64,000 bases of DNA from an uncultured Clostridia bacterium (GCA_944377165.1 CALWEJ010000005.1:29210-93209), one strand, 5' to 3'. Shown: positions 1 through 9,417, counted from the first letter of the stretch. Numbers and translations: made by a program. Notes: generated by a model from the letters alone, not told the origin.

Positions 1-134
1 ATCATTTTGAAACTGGTTAAATGAGAAATAAAAGAATCTACAACTTTTATTTTAGTTTCAAAATTAATTTGATATATTTCCTTATTTTTTATATTTTTTA
101 ACTAAATAATTGAAAATAATAGAATAATATCTTA

Positions 135-163
135 TTGACAAATTAAAAAAATTATATTACTAT
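135..163 (+). promoter_or_regulatory. Promoter of the ABC-F gene and its leader
   Basis: TTGACA at 135-140 and TACTAT at 158-163 are separated by 17 bases, a good vegetative sigma-A promoter. The predicted start of transcription is near 169-171, about 150 bases before the ABC-F start codon, so the mRNA has a long leader. Confidence 0.6.
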
Positions 164-169
164 AGCCAT

Positions 170-202
170 ATGAGGTATCATACTGTCATTATGTACTGTT
201 AA
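170..202 (+). CDS. Putative 10-residue leader peptide
   Basis: An ATG at 170 opens an 11-codon frame (MRYHTVIMYC, stop at 200-202) that begins six bases after the predicted -10 box, so it would be translated leaderless. The frame overlaps the TCATACT segment at 178-184, which can pair with 270-276. Drug-stalled ribosomes here would block that pairing. This is inference from position. Leader peptides of similar size control many ABC-F and other ribosome-protection genes, but this peptide is not one I recognise. Confidence 0.35.
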   Translation: MRYHTVIMYC

Positions 203-305
203 TTACAACTAAATGTTGCACTTTTAGATGCAACATACTTTTTGCTGTAATTAATAAAAATGAATTGAGAGTATGATTTTTTTTGTTAAAATTTTGTCAT
301 ACTCT
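178..305 (+). promoter_or_regulatory. Attenuator-like RNA leader of the ABC-F gene
   Basis: Nested stems are visible: TCATACT 178-184 with AGTATGA 270-276, TTAATTACA 199-207 with TGTAATTAA 246-254, and ATGTTGCA 213-220 with TGCAACAT 229-236. The outer stem is followed at once by eight T residues (277-284), the form of an intrinsic terminator. The same AGAGTATGA segment (268-276) can instead pair with TCATACTCT at 297-305 just before the ribosome site. Two exclusive folds around a T-run suggest transcription attenuation. Confidence 0.5.
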
Positions 306-318
306 AAAAGGAGACAAA

Positions 319-1965
319 ATGATAATATTAGAGGTTAATAAAGTAAATAAAAATTTTGGGTATGGCACTCTTTTTGAAAATTTGAGTTTTTCACTTAATG
401 AAGGAGAGTCAATTTCGATTGTAGGTCCTAACGGTTGTGGTAAATCCACTTTGCTTAAAATGATAATAGGACTAACTAAAATAGATGGTGCTTCAATAAA
501 TATAAAAAAAGGTGCAAAAGTTGCATATCTTGACCAAACAGGTTCAAGCATAGAAGATGAAAGGTCTGTTTATGAAATATTAAAAGATGCGTTTGTCGAG
601 TTAAATACAATCCAAAATAAAATAAATAATTTACAAGAAAAATTAAATTCGCAATTGGAAGAAAAAGAATATAATAATACATTAATAAAATATTGTGATT
701 TACTAGATAAATTTTCAAACTTAGGTGGGTATGATATTTCTAAAAATATCAATACAGTTGTTGACGGATTAAACATTAACAGAAAATTACTTGAACAATG
801 TTATAATAATTTAAGCGGAGGAGAAAAGACAATTGTCCAACTTGCAAAAGCACTATTATCTAAACCAGATTTATTTTTGTTAGATGAGCCAACAAATCAT
901 TTAGATATTCAAAGAATAGAATGGTTAGAAGCATATATAAAATCATTTAAAGGAGCAACAGTTATTGTTTCACATGACAGATATTTTCTAGATAAAATGT
1001 CTAATAAAATTTTAGCAATAGATAATGGAAAAGCAAAAGTTTATAATACGAATTATTCAGGGTATTTGATTGAAAGAGAAAAAGAATTTGAAAAACAATT
1101 ATCAGAGTATAAAACACAACAAATAAAAATAAAAAGACTAGAAACTCAAATAAAGTATTTTGCTGAAATGGGAATTGCAAAGAATAGTTCGACACTTTGT
1201 GATAGAGCGCGCGCACTACAATCTCAACTTGATAGATTAAAGAAAAGTGCAGTGCCTAGACCAAAGGAACAGAAAAAATTGAATATGAAATTCGACAGTT
1301 TAAGAAAGACAAGCAAAGAAATTATTAGTTGTAAAAAACTATCAGTAATTCTTCCGAATGGTAAGGCTATTCTCAATGAAATAAACTTAAATATATGCGC
1401 AGGTGAAAGAATTGCTTTAATAGGTGCTAATGGGAGTGGTAAATCAACATTTATAAAAACTATTATGAATAGACAAAATTTGCAAGTAATAGGAGAGATA
1501 AAGGTTGGTCCAAATGTTAAAATTGGATATATACCGCAAATAATCAACTTTTCGAATGAAAACTTATCATTGTTAGAATATTTTAAAAGTCAAATAAGTA
1601 TAAACGAGCAAATTGCACGGCAAATTCTAGCAGAATTTCAATTCTATAGTGATGATGTAAATAAATCAGTAAAAAATCTTTCTGGTGGAGAAAAGATAAG
1701 GATTAAACTCGCAGAACTATTACAACGACCGATTAATACACTAATTTTTGACGAACCTACCAACCATATAGATATTAATACAAAGGAAGTTTTAGAAGAA
1801 GCATTAATTAACTTTAAAGGTACATTGATATTTGTAAGTCACGATAGATATTTTATAAATAAATTGGCAGACAAGGTTATAGAATTTAAAGATGCTACTA
1901 TTAATACTTATCTTGGCGGATACGATGATTACAAACGACAGAAAAAGAGTGAAAACATCATTTAA
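319..1965 (+). CDS. ABC-F family ATPase, probable antibiotic ribosome-protection protein
   Basis: A 548-residue soluble protein with two ABC ATPase domains and no membrane segments. Each half has a Walker A (GPNGCGKST near residue 37, GANGSGKST in the second half), an LSGGEK signature and a Walker B (LDEPTNHLD and FDEPTNHID), joined by a basic helical linker of about 80 residues that in this family reaches into the ribosome. ABC-F proteins bind the E site, and some displace antibiotics. I chose ATG 319 because AGGAGA lies just before it; an upstream in-frame start at 283 lacks a ribosome site and would overlap the leader hairpin. The attenuator-like leader favours a resistance role over a housekeeping one, but the drug class cannot be read from sequence. 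Confidence 0.85.
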   Translation: MIILEVNKVNKNFGYGTLFENLSFSLNEGESISIVGPNGCGKSTLLKMIIGLTKIDGASINIKKGAKVAYLDQTGSSIEDERSVYEILKDAFVELNTIQNKINNLQEKLNSQLEEKEYNNTLIKYCDLLDKFSNLGGYDISKNINTVVDGLNINRKLLEQCYNNLSGGEKTIVQLAKALLSKPDLFLLDEPTNHLDIQRIEWLEAYIKSFKGATVIVSHDRYFLDKMSNKILAIDNGKAKVYNTNYSGYLIEREKEFEKQLSEYKTQQIKIKRLETQIKYFAEMGIAKNSSTLCDRARALQSQLDRLKKSAVPRPKEQKKLNMKFDSLRKTSKEIISCKKLSVILPNGKAILNEINLNICAGERIALIGANGSGKSTFIKTIMNRQNLQVIGEIKVGPNVKIGYIPQIINFSNENLSLLEYFKSQISINEQIARQILAEFQFYSDDVNKSVKNLSGGEKIRIKLAELLQRPINTLIFDEPTNHIDINTKEVLEEALINFKGTLIFVSHDRYFINKLADKVIEFKDATINTYLGGYDDYKRQKKSENII

Positions 1966-2047
1966 TTGTTGTATAAATATAAATTTTAATCAATAAAAGT
2001 TTAATTCAATATCCTTTTACAATAACAAGACTATACTTAGTTAGTAA

Positions 2048-2080
2048 AAATAAGTTTGTTATGTTAGCAAACTTATTTTT
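2048..2080 (+). terminator. Terminator after the ABC-F gene
   Basis: An 11-bp perfect stem (AAATAAGTTTG 2048-2058, CAAACTTATTT 2068-2078) with a 9-base loop runs into T residues. It can serve both strands, so it may also end the convergent operon on the minus strand. The rest of the 1966-2285 gap is AT-rich and I see nothing else in it. Confidence 0.75.
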
Positions 2081-2285
2081 ATATTGCTATTATAGTAAGT
2101 TTTGAATCTTCTCTAAAATGTAAATTTTTTATAATTTACAATAATATTTATTGTATAAAAATTTAATTAATTTTGTAAAATAGTTAAATTTAGTTGTTTT
2201 TTATTTAAAAATTAATGTTTTTCTAGTATTTTTTAATAAAATTTGAATTTATTAGATTAGTTTTTGAATTATCTTAAATATCTTG

Positions 2286-2672
2286 CTATATAATATTTAA
2301 AAAGTCGGTGCCTGTAATTTGATTTAGACCTATTAGATTGTAGTTCAATAATCGAGAATAGGTTATTGCATCTTCTTGATTATTATTTATTGATGCACTA
2401 TATAAATATTGTAAATAATCACTAATGGATTGTAAATCTTTTCTAGAAATTGAAATGCAGAGTACGTCCATTTCTTTAGTCCAATAATCGTTCAAATTAT
2501 CAATTTTAGATTTGACGTTTTCATCTGAAATCTCTGTAGTGAGTAAGCTAGTATATATTGCTGAACTTTCATTTTCCATATAGTCGAAAACCTTTTTTGT
2601 ATGTATGCCGTCCCATATTCCTAAACTTATGACGGCGATAAATAAGATAATAATTGATATATATGTCTTCAT
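2286..2672 (-). CDS. DUF4363 family membrane-anchored protein
   Basis: A 128-residue protein with one N-terminal hydrophobic segment (about residues 3-21) followed by a mostly helical extracytoplasmic part. The length, the N-terminal anchor and the position directly after a DUF421 gene match the DUF4363 family, which is commonly found next to YetF-type proteins in Clostridia. The function is unknown. Its ATG overlaps the stop of the upstream DUF421 gene by four bases (ATGA), so the two are translationally coupled in one minus-strand operon with the SpoVB-like gene. Confidence 0.6.
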   Translation of the reverse strand: MKTYISIIILFIAVISLGIWDGIHTKKVFDYMENESSAIYTSLLTTEISDENVKSKIDNLNDYWTKEMDVLCISISRKDLQSISDYLQYLYSASINNNQEDAITYSRLLNYNLIGLNQITGTDFLNII

Positions 2673-3382
2673 AATTTAATTTCCTTTTTTATATCATCAA
2701 TAACTCTATAGGACGAATTTTTTTGCTGATAATAAATTTTTCCTTTTTCGTCCATAGAAAAAATTAATAGGTCTTTTACATTTGTATTTAACTTTGATAA
2801 AATTTTTGATAGTTGTTTGTTATCTAGCTTTAATGTTTTCATTTCGTCTTTAATTAATTTCCCGTCGCTTATAATTACGTGAGGAAGTTGCGCTGGCGGA
2901 TTTTCTTTTCCTAAATCTCCTGCAGTTGCTGGCGCATTTGCGCTTGTAGGGATTATACTCATTTTGCCGTTTGTTTCAATAATAGCATATAAAATTTGGT
3001 CTAAGCTGTAGAAATTGCATTGACGTATGCTCTCTAACAGGTCGTCTATGTTCATATTTAATTCTTTAAGTGCCTTATATTCAATTCCATTAGGACTAAT
3101 GACTACGACTGGACGTCCACTCATAAAGCGTCTAATTTTAATATTTTTTCTTGTTAAAAGAGTAATAACATAATGTACAATAACTAAGATTGCTAGTGGT
3201 AAAATTCCGTTTAAGAGCGGAACGTTTCCGTCACTCATAGGTATTGTCGCTAAGTCGGCAATTATAAGAGTGATAACTACTTCATATGGTTGCATTTCTC
3301 CGATTTGACGTTTGCCCATTATGCGTAAAAATATTAGTACAGTGACGTATATTATAAGTACTCTTAAAAATGTAGTAAACAT
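2669..3382 (-). CDS. DUF421 (YetF-like) membrane protein
   Basis: A membrane protein of about 237 residues with N-terminal hydrophobic helices and the family hallmark RIMGKRQIGEMQPYEVV, followed by a cytoplasmic domain. YetF-type proteins are linked to spore or germination membranes in bacilli, but the biochemical role is not established. The frame also has a GTG at 3460, eleven bases after the upstream stop, which would add 26 residues. Neither start has a clear ribosome site. I prefer the internal ATG at 3382 because family members start only a few residues before the first helix. The gene is cotranscribed with the flippase upstream and the DUF4363 gene downstream. Confidence 0.75.
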   Translation of the reverse strand: MFTTFLRVLIIYVTVLIFLRIMGKRQIGEMQPYEVVITLIIADLATIPMSDGNVPLLNGILPLAILVIVHYVITLLTRKNIKIRRFMSGRPVVVISPNGIEYKALKELNMNIDDLLESIRQCNFYSLDQILYAIIETNGKMSIIPTSANAPATAGDLGKENPPAQLPHVIISDGKLIKDEMKTLKLDNKQLSKILSKLNTNVKDLLIFSMDEKGKIYYQQKNSSYRVIDDIKKEIKL

Positions 3383-3471
3383 AAATAAATTATGCACAAA
3401 TGTTGTATTTTTTATACAATTAGTGGATAAAAAAATGTGATTAATAAAAAGCTTAATCACGTCTTTAAAAG

Positions 3472-4983
3472 TTAATTTGCCTTATTCTTTTTATGCTTTA
3501 TTAGTTTAAATAACGAGCGAATTTCAAATATCTTGAATGATGAACAAAGAAAAGCAAAACATAATAGACTTATCATTCCAGCGATAGCGCAAGAGAATAT
3601 ATTAGTGAAAACGTATTGGCAAATATTTGATACAAGCATACCTAACAAAACGGAAGGTAGTATTATAAGAAAATATTTTAATAAAAGCTTAAACAAATTT
3701 AAATTTAAGTCGGGTACAATCTTTTTTATTTTTCGCATATTTAGCATAGTTATTGTGGTCATTGATAGGAAGAAGGATACACTAACAGAAGTGATTCCTA
3801 TTAGCGGTGTTAAGATTATTAAACCAGCGAATAGAACGATTGAACCTAAAAGATAATTTACAAAAGATTTTACCTCTAAATTAAATGCATTTAATATGCT
3901 TCCGCTTAAGTTGCAGAGCGTGATAGGGAGGATACATATCGCAGAAATTTGGAGTAGTAGACCGGACATAAGATTATCGTATAATACAACACCAATAAGG
4001 TCGCCGACCGATATATATAGCGGGACGAACAATAAACTTAAGAATATCGCTACATTTAATGATTGAGAGATATTAGACTTTATTTGTTCAAATTCATTTT
4101 TTGTCATCATTGCTGTTATAGATGGAATTAAAACCATACTTATACTGCCTATAACAGTCATTGGAACAAATAAGAGTGGGAAGGTCATACCCATTATTAC
4201 TCCAAAGCTTGCTACTGCCTCGCTTGTTGAATAACCGCTAAAAATCAACATTGCAGGAATAATCATTGTCGTGAGCGGTTGTACAACTGAATTTGCGAGC
4301 CTAACACCAGTTATTGGTAGTGCAGATTTCAATATATTTTTATATTCGCCACGTGATAAATTAAGTTTTCCGTGTCTAAAGTATATAATAATCGTAATTA
4401 AAGCGGATAGAAGACAGGTTATATTAAACGCGATAGAGGAATAGCGCGTCGCGACAAAGAAGTCCGAAATGTTATTAAGCATAATAAAGGTTAAAGCAAA
4501 CCGTATTATCTGTTCAATTAGCTCAGTAAGTCCGCAATTAAAGTAGTCATTTTGACCCCAAAGTGCTCCGTGAAATACCGCATATATTGCGCTAAATATA
4601 ACGGAAGGTATTAAAATAATAAGTATTTCGACCGCGCGGTAATCAGATAAAACGATGCCCCAAACTTTCTTTAATATAAATATTAAAAAAGCGGAGATAA
4701 TCGCCGTTATTAAAGCGATAATTAATGAAGCAGTCACTACTTGATTCCTTCGTTTTAGTTCAGAGTTTACTTCATATTTAGACACAAGTTTTGCGGTAGA
4801 TAAAGGTATTCCGCTTGATACTAAAGTCATAAATATACCTAATACTGAAGTAGCCATTTGATATAGACCGATTCCTTCAGCTCCGAGTTTACGCGTTAAA
4901 TATATTCTAAAAAAGAAGCCCAATACACGCGTGATTATTGAGAAAATAGTAATTATAAAAACCGCTTTAAATAATTTTTTCAT
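3472..4983 (-). CDS. SpoVB/MurJ-like polysaccharide or lipid II flippase (MATE-like fold)
   Basis: A 503-residue integral membrane protein with about 14 hydrophobic segments and the N-terminal pattern RVLGFFFRIYLTRKLGAEGIG, typical of stage V sporulation protein B and related MOP-superfamily flippases. These export lipid-linked envelope precursors, and SpoVB is needed for spore cortex synthesis. ATG 4983 is preceded by AGGA at good spacing; an upstream in-frame extension to 5055 lacks this. It heads an operon with the DUF421 and DUF4363 genes. The genome has spoIIGA, sigE and sigG, so a sporulation role is plausible, but SpoVB and vegetative flippases cannot be separated by eye. Confidence 0.75.
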   Translation of the reverse strand: MKKLFKAVFIITIFSIITRVLGFFFRIYLTRKLGAEGIGLYQMATSVLGIFMTLVSSGIPLSTAKLVSKYEVNSELKRRNQVVTASLIIALITAIISAFLIFILKKVWGIVLSDYRAVEILIILIPSVIFSAIYAVFHGALWGQNDYFNCGLTELIEQIIRFALTFIMLNNISDFFVATRYSSIAFNITCLLSALITIIIYFRHGKLNLSRGEYKNILKSALPITGVRLANSVVQPLTTMIIPAMLIFSGYSTSEAVASFGVIMGMTFPLLFVPMTVIGSISMVLIPSITAMMTKNEFEQIKSNISQSLNVAIFLSLLFVPLYISVGDLIGVVLYDNLMSGLLLQISAICILPITLCNLSGSILNAFNLEVKSFVNYLLGSIVLFAGLIILTPLIGITSVSVSFFLSMTTITMLNMRKIKKIVPDLNLNLFKLLLKYFLIILPSVLLGMLVSNICQYVFTNIFSCAIAGMISLLCFAFLCSSFKIFEIRSLFKLIKHKKNKAN

Positions 4984-5074
4984 ACTTGTCCTATCAAGAT
5001 AATATATTAAAAAAACTGTCAATATATGATATTGGAACAAGTCAACTTTTTTCAAAAATTGAATATATAGATAT

Positions 5075-5386
5075 ATGAAAGTAAAATTAGCGAGTGAATT
5101 TTTCTATAGAATACAACAAAATGACGATTTTAAATCGTTATGCAAAAAGTTTAACACTATTGAAACAAACATTATTCGAAATAATTATCAAATTCCTCTG
5201 TACTGTGGAGAGATGATAAAGATAAAGACTAATGACTATTTAACGCATTTTGTAAAACCGACTGAGACAATAGAAAGTATATCGAACAAATACGATTTAT
5301 CTATTGAAAAACTAATACGTGACAACGGACTAAAAAACACAAAACTTTTTATCGGTCAAAGGATAAAAATTTATAAGGAAGATTAA
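5075..5386 (+). CDS. Small protein with two LysM-like domains
   Basis: A 103-residue protein made of two LysM-like units (about residues 7-50 and 57-100), the second clearer: HFVKPTETIESISNKYDLS then GQRIKIY. LysM domains bind peptidoglycan or spore cortex. There is no signal peptide or membrane segment, so if it is surface-located it must be a spore-coat or mother-cell protein, or be released by lysis. There is no ribosome site before ATG 5075, and a TATATA lies five bases upstream, so the mRNA may be leaderless. Confidence 0.6.
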   Translation: MKVKLASEFFYRIQQNDDFKSLCKKFNTIETNIIRNNYQIPLYCGEMIKIKTNDYLTHFVKPTETIESISNKYDLSIEKLIRDNGLKNTKLFIGQRIKIYKED

Positions 5387-5415
5387 AAAAGTATCCACAA
5401 AATTGGATACTTTTT
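5386..5415. terminator. Bidirectional terminator between convergent genes
   Basis: AAAAAGTATCC (5386-5396) pairs perfectly with GGATACTTTTT (5405-5415) across an 8-base loop. It has A-runs on one side and T-runs on the other, so it can end both the LysM gene and the convergent surface-protein gene. Confidence 0.85.
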
Positions 5416-5420
5416 AAATA

Positions 5421-8400
5421 CTATTTATTTGTTTTTTCTTCGCTGTTTTCATTAGTTTCGTTTTGTTGAGTACTAGTTTTATCGGTAGATAATTTTTTAA
5501 TTAAACTATTAATATACGCATCAGTTTTAACATAATTGATTTCTGTTTCTACCTTAGATATATCGACACCGATAGAAGCAACTAAACGTTGATTTTTCTT
5601 TAATTCTTTTTCTACACTATTAATATCAGACTTGTCCGCGCGCCTGATTTTCAAATCACGCAAATTAGCTAAATCTTTCTTATATTTTGATTCGTATTCA
5701 CTACGTTGAGTTGTTAAATTCGTTAATTGTTTATTTAATTCGCGGAGTTTAGACTCTTTAATAGCTGTAGCTTTTCTTAAATATACTTGTCTATTGACTG
5801 TAAGATTTCTATCATATTCATTCTTAGATTTTTTAACAGGTTTCTTCCATTTTATTTTGCGTACACAAACACCTACTACTGCAATAACAATTGCAAGTGA
5901 GAATAGGATAGTAGGAAGTACATATCCCCAATTAATATTACCTAAATTGTTAGTTGGTTCTTCTTCTGACTCAGTATCTTCATTTTCGTCACTATTTGAA
6001 GATTGAGCTAAAATCTTATTATATTCATTTTCGCTAACAGAGTTAAAGTCAGTTAAATCGTCCTTAAATTCTATATCAGTAAAGAATACAGTTCCTGCAC
6101 ATTCATTAGATGCGCTACCTAACGAAAATTGTATGTTTGCATTAGTGACATCACTAGTTGGGTTAATATAGAAAGTATAAGTCTTCCAACCATTGTTGAT
6201 AGTGTTATCAGAATTTAAACTTGCAGTAGTAATGTTAGTAAATCCACCGTCAAAACCAGAGATAGATAGGCTCGCAGTTAGATTATCTAACTTATCAGCT
6301 GTTTGATTTAAGTGATTATAGGTGAATACTTTAATAGAGATAGAGTAGTATTTATCAGTAGATAAATCAAATCCTATAGTTGAATTTACAGTATAATGCG
6401 TTGTGTCAGTTGAACGGATTGCTAATATATTTTTGTTTTCGCCTATACTTAAGAATTTTGTGCGTTGTTCTGCGTCTGCAGATGAGATAATATTGTTGTT
6501 GTTAATATTGTTTGTATTTACAATACCGTATATAACACCGTCTTTAGACTCTCCGCTAATGAAGTTTGGTGTAGCAAAATCACCTTTACCATTATTAGCA
6601 TAAAAATCGTGAAGGTCTGCGCTAGTGGAGTAATCAGCTACCACTGTATTTTTAGAGACGTTTACGAGTGCGTTGTCGGCATATAAGTATCCATACCCTT
6701 TAGACGTGTTTAAAGTAATTTTTAATGAAACATCAAGTGCTTGATAAGCAGTCTTTAAATTTAATTCTACTGTCTTCCATTCGAAGTTCGTATCTACACT
6801 TGTTGAAGTAAGGACAACTTCTTTTTCATTCAAAGTTGTCACAAGAGATATTGTAGCAGGAGCATTTTGAGTTTTGATATTTATTGTAAATCTATAATTA
6901 GATTCAACTGCTAATGTTTTTGCTGTACTTGTGTAAGATAGCGTATCGTTTGTAGCATTATATAACATTAAAATATTGTTGTTAGAACTTCCGCTTGGAC
7001 TGTTAGGATTAATTAAATTTGTATAATCTGAACTTGCCCATTTAGCCCATTCTGTTGAGTCAGTATTTACGACCCCATAATATTGTTGATAATTTCCGCT
7101 AGAAACTTCCCAACCAGATGGAGTGATAGGGTAAGCCTTAGAATAATCTTCCACTTCTACACTATTGAAGTTTCCGTTAATTAAATAGGTATTGCCTTCT
7201 TCATCTACGTTATCAGAAGTTATTGCAGTACTAGAAGATAAATCTGCGCTAGCAACATTGTCGCCTGTAGCATTAGAGAAGGTTGAATAATTTGTGTACG
7301 ATACTGTCACATTTGATATATAAAGTTTACCTACAGCACCATCTTCACCACCAAAATTAATAGATAATCTATAATTAGAAATTTCTGTTGGGTTAGAAAG
7401 TACATAGAAAGTAAATGTACTATAGTTGTTCATTAGTTCAGATGATGTGTCGCTAGAGATTGTAATTGTAGGATTTTCATCAGCTAAATCTTCGCTAGCA
7501 ATATCGCCGTCCGAATTAGTTGCTATTAATGATAATGTGATTTCTCCGTCCAAATCTATAACTTTAGTTTTAACACTTATCTTGTAAACTCTATTTTGTT
7601 CTAGTGATAAGAAATCATTTGAAGTTGTATATAAAGATGAACATTTATTTATATTTTCTGCTCTAAAAGCAAATTCGTTTGTTCCGTCGAAAGCTTCTTT
7701 ATCATCACTTAAAACATAACTATACGAAGAATTTTCGAGATTAGAACCGCCCTCTCTAAACAAATAATTGTTTTTAGAAGTCATTTCATATGAAGTTATT
7801 ACTTGGTCATTTAAATCTAATTCCACCGCGTCGCTTGCAACCGAACTAAGCGCACTATCGTTAAGTTGGTGTGCCGATAAATTATCGAATAATACAGCGC
7901 CCGCACCATTGTGGAACATAGCCAATTTGATATTAGATGAAGAATTATCATTAGTCTTAACTACGAATGTATATGTTGTCCAACTATTTGCTTTTCCTGC
8001 GAATAAGATAGAAGATAAAATTTCATTATCATTATCACTGTCCACTAAATACAACTCAGCAATTCCATTAGCATTTGTGAAGACGTCAACGGTGAGCATA
8101 TAGTTAGAGTTAGAAGACATTGCTATAGCATTGTCCATTATATAGCCTACGTGCGCGCTAGCAGGCGAATCAATGACTAGCATATATTCTTCACTAGCAT
8201 TGTTCGGATTGCTATAAGGATATAGACTTTTGAATTCGTCCTCGTCGCGTTTAATGACACCGATATTCTCTGCGTTTACGTTTTCACTATCAGAAATTTC
8301 TGTAAAATCTGCATTAACTAGAGTATAATCAGCGGGCTCAATAGGATAACTAGATTGACTACCGCTAGGTACGAAGTTAGGATTATCTAGTTCGACCTCT

Positions 8401-8537
8401 AAGATGTTAGAACTAACTGCATATGCTACCTTTTTACTACTAAAAATATGGAATAAAGTTTGGCTTGCGAATAAGAGCATAGCAAAGGTTAGTACGAAAG
8501 TTAATAATTTTTTGAATTTTGAATTAATCGTTTTCAT
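5421..8537 (-). CDS. Large surface protein with carbohydrate-binding-like repeats, C-terminal anchor and cytoplasmic coiled coil
   Basis: A 1038-residue protein. It has an N-terminal signal peptide (about residues 10-40, ending near AYA), then about 830 extracellular residues rich in Ser, Thr, Asn and Asp. At least four regions carry the jelly-roll-like pattern W-x-T-Y-T-F or WKTVELNL seen in carbohydrate-binding modules. A transmembrane helix lies near residues 872-893, followed by a basic stop (RKIKWKKPVKK) and a cytoplasmic tail of about 140 residues with a strong coiled coil. No LPxTG motif is present. GAGG precedes ATG 8537. The cytoplasmic coiled coil is unusual for an adhesin and suggests signalling or attachment to an internal partner. 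The ligand is unknown. Confidence 0.7.
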   Translation of the reverse strand: MKTINSKFKKLLTFVLTFAMLLFASQTLFHIFSSKKVAYAVSSNILEVELDNPNFVPSGSQSSYPIEPADYTLVNADFTEISDSENVNAENIGVIKRDEDEFKSLYPYSNPNNASEEYMLVIDSPASAHVGYIMDNAIAMSSNSNYMLTVDVFTNANGIAELYLVDSDNDNEILSSILFAGKANSWTTYTFVVKTNDNSSSNIKLAMFHNGAGAVLFDNLSAHQLNDSALSSVASDAVELDLNDQVITSYEMTSKNNYLFREGGSNLENSSYSYVLSDDKEAFDGTNEFAFRAENINKCSSLYTTSNDFLSLEQNRVYKISVKTKVIDLDGEITLSLIATNSDGDIASEDLADENPTITISSDTSSELMNNYSTFTFYVLSNPTEISNYRLSINFGGEDGAVGKLYISNVTVSYTNYSTFSNATGDNVASADLSSSTAITSDNVDEEGNTYLINGNFNSVEVEDYSKAYPITPSGWEVSSGNYQQYYGVVNTDSTEWAKWASSDYTNLINPNSPSGSSNNNILMLYNATNDTLSYTSTAKTLAVESNYRFTINIKTQNAPATISLVTTLNEKEVVLTSTSVDTNFEWKTVELNLKTAYQALDVSLKITLNTSKGYGYLYADNALVNVSKNTVVADYSTSADLHDFYANNGKGDFATPNFISGESKDGVIYGIVNTNNINNNNIISSADAEQRTKFLSIGENKNILAIRSTDTTHYTVNSTIGFDLSTDKYYSISIKVFTYNHLNQTADKLDNLTASLSISGFDGGFTNITTASLNSDNTINNGWKTYTFYINPTSDVTNANIQFSLGSASNECAGTVFFTDIEFKDDLTDFNSVSENEYNKILAQSSNSDENEDTESEEEPTNNLGNINWGYVLPTILFSLAIVIAVVGVCVRKIKWKKPVKKSKNEYDRNLTVNRQVYLRKATAIKESKLRELNKQLTNLTTQRSEYESKYKKDLANLRDLKIRRADKSDINSVEKELKKNQRLVASIGVDISKVETEINYVKTDAYINSLIKKLSTDKTSTQQNETNENSEEKTNK

Positions 8538-8608
8538 TTTTACCTCAAATTAAATTATTGCATAAAACTAATTTATTATAATATAAAGATAAAAAAAATG
8601 CAAATAAA

Positions 8609-8998
8609 ATGCTAGATTTTACACACAATACATTAATGAAAAAATGTAAAACTTGGCAAATTGTATTTTTTGGCGCGTTAATCGGTTTGATTAACGGATT
8701 TTTTGGTGGTGGCGGAGGAATGATAGTTGTTCCTTTACTTACTAAATTTTTTGGTATGGAGCAGAAAAGAGCACAAGCTACCGCACTTTTTGTCATTCTT
8801 CCTATTAGTCTCGTTAGTACAATAGTTTATATGTGCTATAATTCTGTTGATTTTTCGTCTGGCTGGCCAGTAATCGTGGGTATTGTCGCAGGTGGGGTCG
8901 TTGGAGCACTATTATTGAACAAGCTAAAAAATAATATTGTGCGCGGAATTTTCATTTTCTTTATGCTTCTCGGCGGAATAGTTATGTTGTTTAGGTAG
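8609..8998 (+). CDS. TSUP (TauE/SafE) family half-transporter, first of a pair
   Basis: A 129-residue membrane protein with about four helices and the TSUP signature GLINGFFGGGGGMIVVPLL near the N terminus. TSUP proteins move sulfite, sulfonates or other small anions. Full-length members have two such halves (about 250 residues); here each half is a separate gene, and the second starts nine bases later. ATG 8609 and ATG 8636 are both possible and neither has a strong ribosome site. TATAAT at 8577-8582 could be the -10 box. The substrate is unknown. Confidence 0.75.
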   Translation: MLDFTHNTLMKKCKTWQIVFFGALIGLINGFFGGGGGMIVVPLLTKFFGMEQKRAQATALFVILPISLVSTIVYMCYNSVDFSSGWPVIVGIVAGGVVGALLLNKLKNNIVRGIFIFFMLLGGIVMLFR

Positions 8999-9006
8999 GA
9001 GAGAAT

Positions 9007-9417
9007 ATGCTGTTTTGGGAAATTGTAATAGGTGCGTTGGGTGGAATAATAGGCGGAATGGGTATGGGTGGAGGCAGTTTGACTATACCTTTGCTCACAA
9101 TATTTTTGTCATATGAACAATTGTTAGCGCAGGGAGTGAATTTAGTCGCATTTTTACCTATGTCGTTAGTTGCTTTATGTATTCATATAAAAAATAAGCT
9201 CGTTGATTTTAAGTCAACGTGGGCTTTAGCTGTAGTGGGGTGCTTGTTTAGTTTAGGTGGGGCAATTTTAGCGAACCACATTGAAAATAAAGTCCTTAAA
9301 ATATTATTTGCATTATTTTTAATTGCTTTAGGCATTTGGCAATTAGTTGAAATGATTAAAGAGGTTAAAAAGAAAAAACTAAAAAACAAAAAATCCGACG
9401 AAGGGGAAATGAACTAA
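9007..9417 (+). CDS. TSUP (TauE/SafE) family half-transporter, second of a pair
   Basis: A 136-residue membrane protein with about four helices. It repeats the TSUP motif (GGIIGGMGMGGGSLTIPLL), then ends in a Lys-rich cytoplasmic tail. AGGAGAG precedes ATG 9007. It is transcribed with the gene before it, and the two probably form a heterodimeric channel equivalent to one full TSUP protein. I see no frameshift joining them: the first frame has a proper stop and the second its own ribosome site. Confidence 0.75.
   Translation: MLFWEIVIGALGGIIGGMGMGGGSLTIPLLTIFLSYEQLLAQGVNLVAFLPMSLVALCIHIKNKLVDFKSTWALAVVGCLFSLGGAILANHIENKVLKILFALFLIALGIWQLVEMIKEVKKKKLKNKKSDEGEMN

Noticed and set aside
5421..5920. 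Long plus-strand frames over the surface-protein gene (for example 5794-6006 and 7768-8103)
   Set aside because: They are shadows of the minus-strand gene, without ribosome sites or recognisable products.
8609..9417. A frameshift splitting one full-length TSUP transporter
   Set aside because: The first gene has a regular stop and the second its own AGGAGAG site; tandem half-size TSUP genes are known in Clostridia.
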